A program made the translations under genes and the position numbers. Source: Nocardioides luteus (GTDB lineage Bacteria > Actinomycetota > Actinomycetes > Propionibacteriales > Nocardioidaceae). Taken from it: a stretch of 64,000 nt of DNA. Location: the NCBI RefSeq assembly GCF_000960475.2, contig NZ_JZDQ02000018.1:53244-117243 (forward strand), read 5' to 3'. Below the pieces are notes generated by a model. It was given only the letters and a program-made list of their open reading frames with translations, was not told the origin of the DNA and did no database searches. Every line of letters starts with the position of its first letter. Position 1 is the stretch's first letter. Positions 44,196 to 54,812 of this stretch are shown here, one piece after another.

Positions 44196-44434
44196 CGCCC
44201 GGGGGCGTCGTCCTCGATCAGGTCGAAGAGGTTCTCCAGGCTGTCCGGGTCGTCCTCGCCACCACCGACGGTCCACCCCGAGCTGGTACGCCGCAGCTGC
44301 GCCCCCACGAGCCGGCACGACTCCCCGGCCTTGTGTGCGTAGTGCGCCGTCCGCGTCCGCGGCCGGCGCAGCACGAGCGCGTTGCCGCAGGCCGGGCACA
44401 GCGCCCAGTCGGTCGGCGTCTCGTCGGTCGCCAT
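44192..44434 (-). CDS. Small zinc-ribbon-like protein of unknown function
   Basis: 80 residues from ATG 44434 (GTG 44458 is an alternative). The N-terminal half has CPACGNALVLRRPRTRTAHY followed by a histidine and a cysteine in HKAGESC, a probable zinc site; the C-terminal half is acidic. No named family. It overlaps the MocR stop by four bases on the other strand and follows DUF4233 after 35 bp, so it may be the last gene of the folC transcript. Confidence 0.6.
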   Translation of the reverse strand: MATDETPTDWALCPACGNALVLRRPRTRTAHYAHKAGESCRLVGAQLRRTSSGWTVGGGEDDPDSLENLFDLIEDDAPGR

Positions 44435-44469
44435 CTGCAGCTCGTCAGGCTCGTCCACGCCGGTCAAGG

Positions 44470-44868
44470 CTAGACCTCTTCCTCGGCGTCTTCCTCGGCG
44501 ACGAGCCGGTCGAACGCCTCGAAGGCCGCGGAACGCTCGCTCTCGATCCTGCGACCGAGGAGGTCGGCCGTGCCCCACAGGATCGCGAAGATCACGCCGA
44601 CGACGAACATGATCGAGATCAGGAAGCCCATCGCGATCGCGACGACCTGCAGGGCCCAGCCGAGCCAGTAGGCCCAGGGGCGGCGCAGCAGGCCGGCCAC
44701 GAGGATGCAGGCCACGAAGAAGCCGAGGCCCAGCGGCAGCGCCAGCCCGGCGGGGACCCCGCCGATCGAGATCATCACGGGTGAGGCCAGCGCGACGGCG
44801 AGCCCCTCCATCGACACGATCGCGGCGCACATCCCGCGCCGTGGCGACTTCTCCCGCTCACTCGTCAT
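44470..44868 (-). CDS. DUF4233 family membrane protein
   Basis: 132 residues with four hydrophobic helices (about 15-35, 40-62, 68-85, 85-105) and an acidic tail. MCAAIVSMEGLAVALASPVM and RPWAYWLGWALQVV are family features. It overlaps the end of folC by 11 bp, the normal arrangement in actinobacteria. Function unknown. Confidence 0.9.
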   Translation of the reverse strand: MTSEREKSPRRGMCAAIVSMEGLAVALASPVMISIGGVPAGLALPLGLGFFVACILVAGLLRRPWAYWLGWALQVVAIAMGFLISIMFVVGVIFAILWGTADLLGRRIESERSAAFEAFDRLVAEEDAEEEV

Positions 44869-46300
44869 CTGCGTCCGCCTCCAGATAGGCCTCCAGCTCG
44901 GGGTCGGCCGTCGGCACGACCCGGGCGGTCGCCGGGGAACCCGAGGCCGAGCCACGACCGCCCAGCAACGTACGTGCCTCGCCGGCGGTCACCACCGAGC
45001 CGGTCACCAGTACCGCACCCTCGGAGATGGAACCCGTCTCGGAGGACTCGGAGAGGGCCAGCGCGGCATCGATCGCGTCGGCGAGACGCGGCACCACCGA
45101 GACCCGCTCCTCGCCGTAGAGGTCGACGGCGATCTTGCCGAGCTCGACGGCGGGCAGGGCACGCTCGGTGGAGTTCTGGGTGACGACCAGATGCTCGAGC
45201 GCAGGCTCGAAGGCCGCGAGCAGACCCTCGACGTCCTTGTCCCCCATCACGCCGATCACGCCGACGACACCGGAGAACGAGAACGAGTCCTCGAGCGCCG
45301 TGACCGTCGCCTCGGCACCGGCCGGGTTGTGGGCGGCGTCGATCAGGATCGTCGGGGACGACCGCACGATCTCCAGCCGCGCCGGCGAGTCGACCTTCGC
45401 GAACGCGTCACGCACGAGCTCGTCGGCCAGCACGGTGTCGCCGAGGAACGCCTCCACCGCGGCCAGCGCCGCCGCCGCGTTCTGCGCCTGGTGGGCACCG
45501 TAGAGGGGCAGGAAGAGATCCTCGTACGTCCCGCGCAGCCCGCGCAGCGTGAGGATCTGCCCACCGACGGCCGGGGTGCGGGACACCACCGCGAAGTCGG
45601 TGCCCTCCCACAGCAGTCGGGCGCCGACCTCGGCCGCGTGCTGGTCCAGCACGGCCGCGACCTCGACGGACTGCTCCGCGATGACCGCCACCGAGCCCGG
45701 CTTGATGATCCCGGCCTTCTCGCGCGCGATCGCGACCGGGGTGTCGCCGAGGTACTTCGCGTGGTCGACCGCGATCGGGGTCACCACCGCCACGTCGGCG
45801 TTCGCCACGTTGGTCGCGTCCCAGCTGCCGCCCAGCCCGACCTCGACCACGGCCACGTCGACCGGGGCCTCGGCGAACTTGGCGTAGGCCATCCCGACCA
45901 TCGTCTCGAAGAAGGACAGCGGGTGCGGCTGGTCGTCGTCGACCATGCCGAGGTAGTGGGCGACGTCGTTGAACGCGGCCACGAACTCGTCGTCGTCCAG
46001 CGGCGAGCCGTCGATCGAGATCCGCTCGTTGATCCGCTCCACGTGCGGCGAGGTGAACCGTCCCACCCGCAGGTCGAGGGACCGCAGCAGCGTGTCGATC
46101 ATCCGGGAGGTGGAGGTCTTGCCGTTCGTGCCGGTCAGCTGGATGACGCGGAAGGCATCCTGCGGGTCGCCGAGGATCTCGAGCAACGCCCGGATCCGGT
46201 CCAGCGAAGGTTCCAGCCGGGTCTCGGGCCAGCGCGACTGGAGCGCTTCCCAGACCTCTTCGATCGTGGCCGCCAAACGCGGCGAAGCCGATTCACTCAT
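44858..46300 (-). CDS. folC: Bifunctional dihydrofolate/folylpolyglutamate synthase
   Basis: 480 residues. Adds glutamate to dihydropteroate and to reduced folates. The Mur-ligase-type P-loop is LTGTNGKTSTSRMIDTLLRS; other motifs are RVGRFTSPHVERINERISID, FETMVGMAYAKFAEAPVDVA, EVGLGGSWDATNV and DAAHNPAGAEATVTAL. The ATG at 46300 gives the family N-terminus. It is normally downstream of valS; here valS is inverted and three genes lie between. Confidence 0.96.
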   Translation of the reverse strand: MSESASPRLAATIEEVWEALQSRWPETRLEPSLDRIRALLEILGDPQDAFRVIQLTGTNGKTSTSRMIDTLLRSLDLRVGRFTSPHVERINERISIDGSPLDDDEFVAAFNDVAHYLGMVDDDQPHPLSFFETMVGMAYAKFAEAPVDVAVVEVGLGGSWDATNVANADVAVVTPIAVDHAKYLGDTPVAIAREKAGIIKPGSVAVIAEQSVEVAAVLDQHAAEVGARLLWEGTDFAVVSRTPAVGGQILTLRGLRGTYEDLFLPLYGAHQAQNAAAALAAVEAFLGDTVLADELVRDAFAKVDSPARLEIVRSSPTILIDAAHNPAGAEATVTALEDSFSFSGVVGVIGVMGDKDVEGLLAAFEPALEHLVVTQNSTERALPAVELGKIAVDLYGEERVSVVPRLADAIDAALALSESSETGSISEGAVLVTGSVVTAGEARTLLGGRGSASGSPATARVVPTADPELEAYLEADADDE

Positions 46301-46392
46301 CAATCGCAGTCTAGTTGTGACCTGCCGACCGCTCCCCATCCACGCGTACCACCACTAGGTTGAGGCGACTCACCAGATGAAGGGACATCGCC

Positions 46393-48048
46393 ATGAGGAT
46401 CGCCCCTCGCCCCCACCGCATCGGCCTCGCGGTGGCCGCCGTCCTCGCCGTCGCCGCCGTCGCGGCCGTCCCGGCGCTCGCGAGCCCCGCGGTCGCCGAG
46501 GACGCGCCGACCTTCGGCTCCGACTGGGACGACCCGCGTACGGCCGACCAGCCGGTCGCCAGGCCCGACACCGACTCGTGCACCGTGCGCATCGTCGACA
46601 ACGAGTTCCGCAGCTTCGACACCTACCGCCACGACTACGCTCCACCGGCCGACTGCGCCGGGGACTGGTCCAAGGTCGTCCTGACCCTCCACGGCGCGGT
46701 CGCCGGGAGGCAGTACGACCGCCTCGGGCAGATCCGTCTCGGCGGCGTACCCATCTTCAAGACCTCCACGCCCGAGCCGTCCGCGGACGGCATCGAGTGG
46801 ACCGTGGAGAAGGATCTGACCGCCTACACGGACCTCCTCTCCCGTCCGGGAGAGGTCGAGATGGACCTCGGCAACGTCATCAACGACACCTACACCGGAG
46901 TCCTCGACGTCCAGGTCGACCTGACCTTCTACACGACCTCTGCGAGGTGGCCCGCTCCGAGCCGCAACCCGGAGACGGTGCAGGCGCTCGACGCGGTGAC
47001 CACCGGCGGCGGCGCGACGACCGGGTCGCTCACGGTGCCCGCCAACACCGAGAAGCTGGTGGCCGAGGTCTACGCGACCGGCTCGGGCGGCGGCTGCGAG
47101 GAGTTCTGGTACACCGCCGCTCCCAGCACCTCGCCCGACGACTACTGGTGCAAGGCCGAGCAGGGCCCGTGGCGCGAGGTGCAGGTCTACGTCGACGGTG
47201 AGCTCGCCGGCATCGCGACCCCCTACCCGCACATCTACACCGGCGGCTGGTCCAACCCGTTCCTCTGGTACGTCCTGCCCGCACCCCGCGCCTTCGACAT
47301 CAAGCCGCTCGAGATCGACCTGACCCCGTTCGTCGGGACGCTCGCCGACGGTGCGGCCCACGAGATCTCCGTCCGCGTCCACGGCGCCGAGGGCGACGGC
47401 TGGAACGCGCCCGTGGGGCTGCTCTCCTGGCAGGACGAGGGCTCGACCCGGGTCACCGGGGCGGTGACCGCCACGACCGACACCGCACCGCAGGTCACGA
47501 ACACCACCGGCACCGACGGCGACATGTTCACCGCTCACGTCGACGGCTCGCACTCGCTGTCGGTGACCGGCTACGCCGACACCTCGCACGGCCGGGTCAC
47601 CACCACCGTCGAGCGCACCGTCACCGAGACGGCCCAGCACTGGTGGTCCGACGGCGAGTACGACGACGGCGAGGACCTGACCTTCACCGACACCGGCTAC
47701 GTACGCACCAAGGCGGGCAGCCGCGCCGCCGAGTTCGACCGGTGGGACTACGCCTACGACCTGGACGGTCTGATCGAGATCACCGAGGCGGGCGACATCA
47801 CCACGACGATGGCCCTGGTCGACCACGGCGAGGAGCTCACCCGGACAGGCGCCAGGAAGGGCCCGTGGACGGACTGGACCAACCGCTACGAGGGCTCGGC
47901 GACCTGGAACTACCTCGTCCCGCGCGAGCAGCGCCGTTCGACCGGACGTTCCGAGCACGACTTCAGCACGCGGTCCGACCAGGGCTGCTGGCACCGGGTC
48001 ATCTCCACGGAGGCGGGGCTGATCACCGGCGACAGAACGGGCTGCTGA
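46393..48048 (+). CDS. Secreted PNGase A-domain protein (peptide-N-glycosidase A family)
   Basis: 551 residues with a signal peptide (cleavage near PAVAEDAP). Residues about 45-380 match the peptide-N4-(N-acetyl-beta-glucosaminyl)asparagine amidase A family: [79 protein letters not shown] and [15 protein letters not shown]. Known members cut whole N-glycans, including core alpha-1,3-fucosylated plant types, from glycoproteins. A beta-rich C-terminal part follows. Divergent from folC; next to an M48 protease. Activity in bacteria is predicted only. Confidence 0.88.
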   Translation: MRIAPRPHRIGLAVAAVLAVAAVAAVPALASPAVAEDAPTFGSDWDDPRTADQPVARPDTDSCTVRIVDNEFRSFDTYRHDYAPPADCAGDWSKVVLTLHGAVAGRQYDRLGQIRLGGVPIFKTSTPEPSADGIEWTVEKDLTAYTDLLSRPGEVEMDLGNVINDTYTGVLDVQVDLTFYTTSARWPAPSRNPETVQALDAVTTGGGATTGSLTVPANTEKLVAEVYATGSGGGCEEFWYTAAPSTSPDDYWCKAEQGPWREVQVYVDGELAGIATPYPHIYTGGWSNPFLWYVLPAPRAFDIKPLEIDLTPFVGTLADGAAHEISVRVHGAEGDGWNAPVGLLSWQDEGSTRVTGAVTATTDTAPQVTNTTGTDGDMFTAHVDGSHSLSVTGYADTSHGRVTTTVERTVTETAQHWWSDGEYDDGEDLTFTDTGYVRTKAGSRAAEFDRWDYAYDLDGLIEITEAGDITTTMALVDHGEELTRTGARKGPWTDWTNRYEGSATWNYLVPREQRRSTGRSEHDFSTRSDQGCWHRVISTEAGLITGDRTGC

Positions 48049-48105
48049 CGCCGATCGGCGGCGGTGGTCGGCTTCACACGGCCCGAGGGACCCGATACCC
48101 TCCAC

Positions 48106-50016
48106 GTGATCTCGGACGCCCCACCACCGCCGCCGAAAAGGCCCATCCCCCACAAGGTCCCTCCACGCATGCGTACGTTCCGGGCTGCTCTCACGGTCTC
48201 GCTCCTGGCCGGTGCCTACGTCGTGGCTGCCTTCGTGCTGGTCGGTCAGCAGCTGGCCCCACGGCAGCCCCGCACCAGGACCACCGGCGACCCCGGCGGG
48301 CTCGTCCTCACCGAGCAGGAGCAGCCGGGACTGTGGGCGGAGGTCCGTCAGCTGGCCGCCACCGCCGGCACCCGCGCCCCCGACGAGATCCGGCTGGTGC
48401 CGGAGGTCAACGCGGCGGTGAGCGAGGAGACCAGCCTCCTCGGCCTGCGGACCGGGACCCGGCGGATGTTCCTCGGCGTACCCCTCCTCCAGGGCCTCTC
48501 CCGCAACCAGCTCCACGCGGTTCTTGCCCACGAGCTCGGTCACCACAGCACCACCCACACCCGCCTCGGCGCCCTCGTCCACCGCAGCCGCCTGGCGATC
48601 GCCGAGGTCGCCGCCGGTCTCTCCAACCCGCTGGTGAAGCGGCCGTTCCGGACGTACGCCCGGATCTTCTTCTCCCTCACCCGACCGCTCGCGTATGCCC
48701 ACGAGATCGACGCCGACCGGCTCAGCGCCCGGGTCGCCGGAGCGCGGACCGCCGCGGTCACGTTGCGCACCCTCCCCGCCCTCGATGCCGCCTGGCGCAT
48801 CTACCTGGAGCAGTACGTCGAGGCCGGCACCCACTACGGCCTACGGCCCACGCGGTTCTTCGACAACTTCACCCACCTGATGAGCGAACCCGAGCGCCTG
48901 GAGGAGCTGGGCCGGATCAGCGCGGCACCGCCCGAGGTGGCGGCATCGGCCTACGACTCGCACCCGCCGCTCGCGGAGCGGATCGCCCGGCTGGAGGCGA
49001 TGGCGTCCGCCGAGGAGGCCGACGGGGCGGACGGGGCGGACAAGTCCGGCAACGCTGCCAGCATCCTGCGCTACCCGTCACAGAACTTCCTCGCGCTCGA
49101 GGACAAGACGTTCGCCGGCTCCGGGCTGACCCCGGCGCCGATGGCCGAGATCGTGACCGTGGCCGGCGCCCGGGCCGCGGCGGTCAACGCCGAGACCCTG
49201 CTGAACGCGATGCGCGAGAACCAGATCGCGCCGGCCACGGTGCGCGGGGCCCTCGACCTGATCGCCACCGGCGACCTCGACAGGCTCCTCGACATGGTCG
49301 AGATCGAGTCCACGACCGCCGAGGCCGCTGGCGAGAGGGCCTTCGAGGAGAAGCGGAAGGTGATCGCCCGGCTCCTGGGCGCCGCCATCGCCCACGAGCT
49401 GGTCGGCGAGGACAAGGCACGCTACGAGCTCAGCTGGGCCGGTCCCTGGCGCCTGGTCGACATCGCCGGTCAGGAGGTCGACCCCGAGAACCTCGCCTAC
49501 GAGGCCCTCGGCTCCCCCGGCTACGCCGCCGCGCTGCGCGCCTGGGTGCACCAGCTCGATGCGAAGGCCGACACCGAGACGCAGACGAAGGCCGCGGCCG
49601 AGCCCTCGGCCCCGCCCGACGGCTATATCGGCGCCTTGGCCCCGATCTCCGGCGACGGCTTCCGTACGCTCCTGGTGACCGACACCGGCCTGATGCTGGT
49701 CAAGCCCTCCGGCTCCGACCGCCTCGCCACCGGGTTCGCCTCCGTGACCGCCGGCTCACCCGGCCGCACGCTGATCCAGCGTGCCCTGGAGCGGCCTCCG
49801 GCCGAGCTGGCCGCCACCGCCAACGCCGCCTACGTCCCCTGGGACCAGATCCGCGCCCTCCACCTCAAGCAGAGCAGCAGCGGCCGCCGCTCGGCCGACA
49901 TCACCACCGCCTCCGGCGCCGGCTGGTCGCTGCGCTGGACCGATGCCGCCGAGTCCGAGGGCCACATCTGGCCGGCCGTCGACCACTACCTCGGCCGCCG
50001 CTTCACCGTCGACTGA
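48106..50016 (+). CDS. M48 family membrane metalloprotease
   Basis: About 636 residues from GTG 48106; an earlier frame opens at 48064. A transmembrane helix (residues 28-48) precedes the peptidase domain with zinc motif [14 protein letters not shown] and the third ligand in [28 protein letters not shown] closes the catalytic part. About 330 further residues of no named family follow, including [20 protein letters not shown]. The HtpX-like core points to membrane protein quality control. It is 57 bp after the PNGase A-like gene on the same strand. Confidence 0.88.
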   Translation: MISDAPPPPPKRPIPHKVPPRMRTFRAALTVSLLAGAYVVAAFVLVGQQLAPRQPRTRTTGDPGGLVLTEQEQPGLWAEVRQLAATAGTRAPDEIRLVPEVNAAVSEETSLLGLRTGTRRMFLGVPLLQGLSRNQLHAVLAHELGHHSTTHTRLGALVHRSRLAIAEVAAGLSNPLVKRPFRTYARIFFSLTRPLAYAHEIDADRLSARVAGARTAAVTLRTLPALDAAWRIYLEQYVEAGTHYGLRPTRFFDNFTHLMSEPERLEELGRISAAPPEVAASAYDSHPPLAERIARLEAMASAEEADGADGADKSGNAASILRYPSQNFLALEDKTFAGSGLTPAPMAEIVTVAGARAAAVNAETLLNAMRENQIAPATVRGALDLIATGDLDRLLDMVEIESTTAEAAGERAFEEKRKVIARLLGAAIAHELVGEDKARYELSWAGPWRLVDIAGQEVDPENLAYEALGSPGYAAALRAWVHQLDAKADTETQTKAAAEPSAPPDGYIGALAPISGDGFRTLLVTDTGLMLVKPSGSDRLATGFASVTAGSPGRTLIQRALERPPAELAATANAAYVPWDQIRALHLKQSSSGRRSADITTASGAGWSLRWTDAAESEGHIWPAVDHYLGRRFTVD

Positions 50017-50030
50017 GATCGCCGGCTGAG

Positions 50031-50927
50031 TCACCGCAGGATCGTGTGGTTGGCCATGTCCACGACCGGGCGGAAGCCGAGCTTGGCGTAGACGTGGTTG
50101 GAGACCGGGTTGTCCTGATCGGTGAACAGGCAGACCCGGGCGCCCGCCTCCAGGAGACGACGGCACACCTCGGCGACCGCGGCGCTCGCATAGCCGCGAC
50201 CCCAGCGCTCCTGCGGTGTGTAGACCGGCCCGACCCGGGCCACGCCGAAGGCGGGTGCGCTGAACCCGGTCAGGTGGACGACCTCACCGGCGTCCTCCCA
50301 CAGCAGGATCCGCCCGCCGTCGATGCGCCGACGGATCTCACCCGCCTCATGGTGCTCGTCACCGTGGGCCGAACCGGCGTTCCCGGCCTGGTCCCGAGCG
50401 GCCCGCCCGAAGTCGTTGAACCACTCCAGGCAGAGCTCGAGGTCTGCGTACGTCGCCAGCCTGGCCTTCCCCGGCACCTCCTTGGGCACGACCAGGTCGC
50501 CGAGCTCCCACAGGCGGGTCGCCATCGCCGTCTCGACCGTGCCGCCCCACAACCGGGCCGACTCCTCGGCCACCACGCGAGCGGCCGGCAGCGACCCGTT
50601 GACGCCGCCCGGGTGCTCGCCACGCTCGTGCAGCACCCTCGCGACCTCGACGGCGGCCGCCTCGGGCAGCGGCGAGACGTAGAGCGGGTAGGGCTCGAAG
50701 GGTGCCGTCCGCATCACCACACCCACGATCTCGCCCTCCATCCGGGCGACGGCCCACCACTCGTACGGCGTCTGCATCGGTCCGTGCTCCGCGGCTCGGC
50801 CGGCGACCGAAGCGACGACGCTCACCAGCACCGGGTGGGCGCTCAGGTAGCCGTCGGCGACGTCGAGGAACTCGGCGGGGTCGGTGTAGAAGTCGAGGGT
50901 CGGCAGGGGGCTCACGGACGACAGCAT
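50031..50927 (-). CDS. GNAT family N-acetyltransferase, two-lobed
   Basis: 298 residues; the C-terminal half holds the GNAT core, with [20 protein letters not shown] as acetyl-CoA motif and [19 protein letters not shown] as the closing strand. The N-terminal half (about 1-150) looks like a decayed second GNAT lobe, as in other 300-residue actinobacterial members. Convergent with the M48 gene (14 bp) and divergent from valS (69 bp). Substrate unknown. Confidence 0.87.
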   Translation of the reverse strand: MLSSVSPLPTLDFYTDPAEFLDVADGYLSAHPVLVSVVASVAGRAAEHGPMQTPYEWWAVARMEGEIVGVVMRTAPFEPYPLYVSPLPEAAAVEVARVLHERGEHPGGVNGSLPAARVVAEESARLWGGTVETAMATRLWELGDLVVPKEVPGKARLATYADLELCLEWFNDFGRAARDQAGNAGSAHGDEHHEAGEIRRRIDGGRILLWEDAGEVVHLTGFSAPAFGVARVGPVYTPQERWGRGYASAAVAEVCRRLLEAGARVCLFTDQDNPVSNHVYAKLGFRPVVDMANHTILR

Positions 50928-50996
50928 GGAGCGTGCGCAGCGCCGGTCTCAACCGGGTTTCGCGCCAGCAACGGTGCGCCCATAGGATTTGGTCCC

Positions 50997-53627
50997 ATGA
51001 CTGAGACCACGCCCACGCAGACCGCACCGGAGACGACTACGCCCGCTGAGCAGCGCGTAGTCGCCGTACCGGACAAGCCGGTCCTCGAGGGCCTGGAGGC
51101 CAAGTGGGCCGAGCGGTGGAAGAACGAGAAGACCTACGCCTTCGACCGCACCCAGCCGCGGGAGAACGTCTACTCGATCGACACCCCGCCGCCGACCGTC
51201 TCCGGCAGCCTGCACGTCGGCCACGTCTTCTCCTACACCCACCCCGACCTGATCGCCCGCTTCCAGCGGATGAACGGCAAGTCGGTCTTCTACCCGATCG
51301 GCTGGGACGACAACGGTCTGCCCACCGAGCGCCGCGTCCAGAACTACTTCGGCGTCCGGTGCGACCCGACCCTGCCGTACGACCCCGACTTCACCCCGCC
51401 GGAGAAGCCCGACCCGAAGCGCCAGATCTCCATCAGCCGGCCCAACTTCGTCGAGCTGTGCAACCAGCTGGTCGTCGAGGACGAGAAGGTCTTCGAGGAC
51501 CTGTGGCGCACCCTGGGCCTCTCCTTCGACTGGGACCAGCAGTACACGACCATCGGCAAGGTCTCCCAGACCGCCTCGCAGAAGGCGTTCCTGCGCAACC
51601 TGTCGCGCGGCGAGGCCTACCTGCAGGAGGCGCCGACCCTGTGGGACGTCACCTTCCAGACCGCGGTCGCCCAGGCCGAGCTCGAGGCCAAGGACTACCC
51701 CGGCTTCTTCCACCGGGTCGCCTTCCATGCTCCTGACGGCGCGAAGATCCACATCGAGACGACCCGTCCCGAGCTGATCCCGAGCGTCGTCGCGCTGATC
51801 GCGCACCCCGACGACGAGCGTTACAAGGAGCTCTTCGGCACCACCGTCACCAGCCCCATCTTCGGCGTCGAGATCCCCGTCCTGGCCCACGAGGCCGCGG
51901 AGATGGACAAGGGCGCCGGCATCGCGATGTGCTGCACCTGGGGTGACCTCACCGACGTCCAGTGGTGGCGTGAGCTCAACCTTCCCGCCCGCGCACTGAT
52001 CGGCCGCGACGGCCGCTTCTCCCGCGAGACCCCGGAGTGGATCACCACCGAGGCGGGGGTCGCTGCGTACGAGGACCTGAAGGGCAAAACCGTCCACTCG
52101 GCCCGCGAGGCCGTCGTCGCGATGATCCGCGAGTCCGGTGACCTCGAGGGCGAGCCGAAGAAGACCCAGCGGATGGCCAACTTCTACGAGCGTGGCGACA
52201 AGCCGCTCGAGATCGTCGCCAGCCGGCAGTGGTACATCACCAACGGCGGCCGCAACCCCGAGCTGCGCGAGCAGCTGCTGGCCCGCGGCGGTGAGCTGAC
52301 CTGGCTGCCCGAGCACATGCGTCACCGCTACGACAACTGGGTCGGCGGCCTCAACGGCGACTGGCTGATCTCGCGCCAGCGCTTCTTCGGCATCCCGTTC
52401 CCGGTCTGGTACGCGCTCGACGACGAGGGCAACCCCGACTACGACAAGCCCCTGCTGCCCAGCGAGGACCAGCTGCCGATCGACCCGTCCACCGATGTCC
52501 CGGCCGGTTACGAGGAGGCCCAGCGCGGCAAGCCCGGCGGGTTCCAGGGTGACCCCGACGTCATGGACACCTGGGCGACCTCGTCGCTGACCCCGCAGAT
52601 CGCCGGCGGCTGGGAGGCCGACCCCGACCTGTTCAGCCGGGTCTACCCGATGGACCTGTGCACCCAGAGCCACGAGATCATCCGCACCTGGCTCTTCGGC
52701 CGCATCGTCCGCGCCCACCTCGAGGACGGCACCGTCCCGTGGAGCCACGCGATGATCGCCGGCTGGATCCTCGACCCCGACCGCAAGAAGATGTCGAAGT
52801 CGAAGGGCAACGTCGTCGTCCCGACCGAGATCCTCGACAAGTTCGGCGCCGACGCGGTCCGCTGGCGCGCCGCACTGACCCGCCCGGGCATGGACTCGCC
52901 GTTCGACGAGACCCAGATGAAGGTCGGTCGCCGACTGGCGATGAAGATCCTCAACGCCTCGAAGTTCGTCCTCGGCAACGTCGGCGCGGCCACGCTCAAC
53001 CCGGTCGCGATCACCGAGCCGGTCGACTGCGCGCTGATGGCCCGTCTCAAGGAGACGATCACCAAGGCGACCGACGCCTTCACGGCCTACGACTACTCCA
53101 CGGCGCTGGAGACCTCGGAGAAGTTCTTCTGGGAGTTCTGCGACGACTACCTCGAGCTGGTCAAGGAGCGTGCCTACGACGAGGACGGCGGTCTCGCCAC
53201 CGAGTCCGCCCGCGCGACCCTGGCCACGGCCCTCCACGTCCAGCTGCGCCTGCTCGCCCCCTTCCTCCCGTACGTCACCGAGGAGGTCTGGTCGTGGTGG
53301 CAGGCCGGTTCGATCCACACCTCCTCGTGGCCGCGTGAGCTCGAGCTCGGCACCGCTGCCGCGGCCGACCCCGCCGCGCTCGACGCCGTCGCAGCCACCC
53401 TGACCGGGATCCGCGGCGCGAAGTCGACCGCGAAGGTCAAGATGCGGCACCCGCTGGCCAAGGCCGAGGTGACCGGGCCGGCGAAGCTGGTCAAGGACGC
53501 CGAGGCCGCCGCGGCGGACCTGAAGCGAGTCGGCAACATCATCGGCGACCTGTTCTTCACCGTCGACGAGAACGCCACCGAGATCACCGTCACCGCTGAG
53601 CTGGCAGAGGTCGCCGAGGAGGCCTGA
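50997..53627 (+). CDS. valS: Valine--tRNA ligase
   Basis: 876 residues. Class I synthetase with the HIGH-type motif in [12 protein letters not shown] (near residue 75), the CP1 editing domain, and KMSKS in [16 protein letters not shown] (near 600); an anticodon-binding helical domain and short C-terminal coiled region follow. This is the shorter actinobacterial/archaeal-like ValS form. The ATG at 50997 sits before a Thr-rich lead. It is the only backbone gene on the plus strand: relatives have clpX-valS-folC all in one direction. Confidence 0.97.
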   Translation: MTETTPTQTAPETTTPAEQRVVAVPDKPVLEGLEAKWAERWKNEKTYAFDRTQPRENVYSIDTPPPTVSGSLHVGHVFSYTHPDLIARFQRMNGKSVFYPIGWDDNGLPTERRVQNYFGVRCDPTLPYDPDFTPPEKPDPKRQISISRPNFVELCNQLVVEDEKVFEDLWRTLGLSFDWDQQYTTIGKVSQTASQKAFLRNLSRGEAYLQEAPTLWDVTFQTAVAQAELEAKDYPGFFHRVAFHAPDGAKIHIETTRPELIPSVVALIAHPDDERYKELFGTTVTSPIFGVEIPVLAHEAAEMDKGAGIAMCCTWGDLTDVQWWRELNLPARALIGRDGRFSRETPEWITTEAGVAAYEDLKGKTVHSAREAVVAMIRESGDLEGEPKKTQRMANFYERGDKPLEIVASRQWYITNGGRNPELREQLLARGGELTWLPEHMRHRYDNWVGGLNGDWLISRQRFFGIPFPVWYALDDEGNPDYDKPLLPSEDQLPIDPSTDVPAGYEEAQRGKPGGFQGDPDVMDTWATSSLTPQIAGGWEADPDLFSRVYPMDLCTQSHEIIRTWLFGRIVRAHLEDGTVPWSHAMIAGWILDPDRKKMSKSKGNVVVPTEILDKFGADAVRWRAALTRPGMDSPFDETQMKVGRRLAMKILNASKFVLGNVGAATLNPVAITEPVDCALMARLKETITKATDAFTAYDYSTALETSEKFFWEFCDDYLELVKERAYDEDGGLATESARATLATALHVQLRLLAPFLPYVTEEVWSWWQAGSIHTSSWPRELELGTAAAADPAALDAVAATLTGIRGAKSTAKVKMRHPLAKAEVTGPAKLVKDAEAAAADLKRVGNIIGDLFFTVDENATEITVTAELAEVAEEA

Positions 53628-53658
53628 GCCTCAGGCCGACGGAGCCCCGAACGACGGA

Positions 53659-53693
53659 GCAGGCCCCGGACCGCGATGCGGTCCGGGGCCTGC
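53659..53693 (+). terminator. Terminator hairpin after valS
   Basis: Perfect 16-bp stem (53659-53674 with 53678-53693) and a three-base loop, 31 bases after the valS stop. Confidence 0.9.
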
Positions 53694-53778
53694 TTCGTCC
53701 CTCATTCCGGCCCAGCGCCCGGGGGGACTCGCTCGGCCGGTCACTCCGGCGTGGTGCGGGTCGCCATCGGAGTGATTC

Positions 53779-54696
53779 CTACTGCACCGACTTCTCGGCA
53801 CACGTCTTGTCGTCCTGGTTGTCCTTGCTGCCTTCCTGCGGCTCCTGCTCCGGCTCCGGTGCGTCCGTCGTCGCAGCGTCGGACGGCTCAGCGGAATCGG
53901 TGGTTGCCTCGGGTTCGGCTGCGGGCGACGACCCTACCGGGGTCTTCGGCTCAGCGCACGCCTCACCGCACTCCGGCGCGCCCTCCGGCTCGGGAGCCTC
54001 GCTCGCTCCCGGCAGCGTCTTCACGTCCTCGGCGATCGCGGCGGTGAGCTCGCAGGCGTTCTCGGCGATCCGCTCGGCCTCGGACTCGTGCTCCTCCGAC
54101 TTCGCCTCGGGTCCCTTCGACGCCTCGGTGGCCTCGTCCTCGTCGCGGTCCGCCTTGGGCTCTTCGAGCGGAAGGTCCTCGACCGGGACACCGGCGTCGG
54201 CGGCGATCAGCTGGCGCAGGAACATCGGCACGGCCTCGTCGACGGGCCGGGCGTCCTCCTCGGCCACGAAGGGCCACAGCAGCGGCGCCATGATGCCCGG
54301 GATCGGGCCCACGGACGGCACCAGCGTGGGCGGCGCGGCGTCACCCTCGTCCTCGCCGGGGTCCGCAGGCCCGGTCGGCTCCTCGGAGGGCGCGTCGGGC
54401 TGCTCGGCCGGCGCGGACGACGCCCCGTCCGGCTTCTCGTCCGCCCCGCCGGGTTCGGCGGAGCCGTCCCGGTCGTTCCCGCCGTCCGCGTGCGGCGGGG
54501 TGCTGGGGATCCTCGAGACCCCGGAGACGCCGTCCTCCGGCGACGGAGGGATCACCGTGAAGTCGGCCTGGCCCGAGAGCGTACGCGGCACCCGGTGCAA
54601 CGCGGACACGTCCGGGCTGAGGGTCTGGACGATCACGAGCAGGCCGATGAGCACTACGGCGGCGTAGGCCATCACCGGGCCCCTCTGGAACCTCAC
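53779..54696 (-). CDS. Hypothetical anchored, highly acidic extracytoplasmic protein
   Basis: 305 residues, no recognised family. A hydrophobic helix at about 9-28 (VMAYAAVVLIGLLVIVQ) follows a short basic end, so the rest is likely outside the membrane. That part is very rich in Glu, Asp, Pro, Ala and Ser, with a short hydrophobic island near 125-170 (VPSVGPIPGIMAPLLWPFVA, VPMFLRQLIAADAG) and four cysteines in the last 100 residues. The steady GC3 codon pattern supports a real gene. It lies between converging valS and the clpX end. Confidence 0.65.
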   Translation of the reverse strand: MRFQRGPVMAYAAVVLIGLLVIVQTLSPDVSALHRVPRTLSGQADFTVIPPSPEDGVSGVSRIPSTPPHADGGNDRDGSAEPGGADEKPDGASSAPAEQPDAPSEEPTGPADPGEDEGDAAPPTLVPSVGPIPGIMAPLLWPFVAEEDARPVDEAVPMFLRQLIAADAGVPVEDLPLEEPKADRDEDEATEASKGPEAKSEEHESEAERIAENACELTAAIAEDVKTLPGASEAPEPEGAPECGEACAEPKTPVGSSPAAEPEATTDSAEPSDAATTDAPEPEQEPQEGSKDNQDDKTCAEKSVQ

Positions 54697-54765
54697 GTGC
54701 CCACTTCCCTACCGAGTGACGGAGCTGGAAAGGTACAGACGATCATCAGTGCGTATTGTGTCCGA

Positions 54766-54793
54766 CCGCCCGGGCCGAAACCGACCCGGGCGG
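54766..54793 (-). terminator. Hairpin after clpX
   Basis: Perfect 9-bp GC stem (54766-54774 with 54785-54793) and a ten-base loop, 20 bases past the clpX stop. Confidence 0.7.
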
Positions 54794-54812
54794 GGAAAAT
54801 GACTCAAAGGGA

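Noticed and set aside
46300..48834. 844-codon minus-strand frame over the PNGase A-like and M48 genes
   Set aside because: No motifs; the plus-strand genes carry signal peptides, zinc ligands and family signatures.
47643..50996. In-frame extension of valS back to 47643
   Set aside because: The extra 1100 codons are Arg/Pro/Gly-rich and cover the PNGase A-like, M48 and GNAT genes in other frames; valS homology starts at the ATG 50997.
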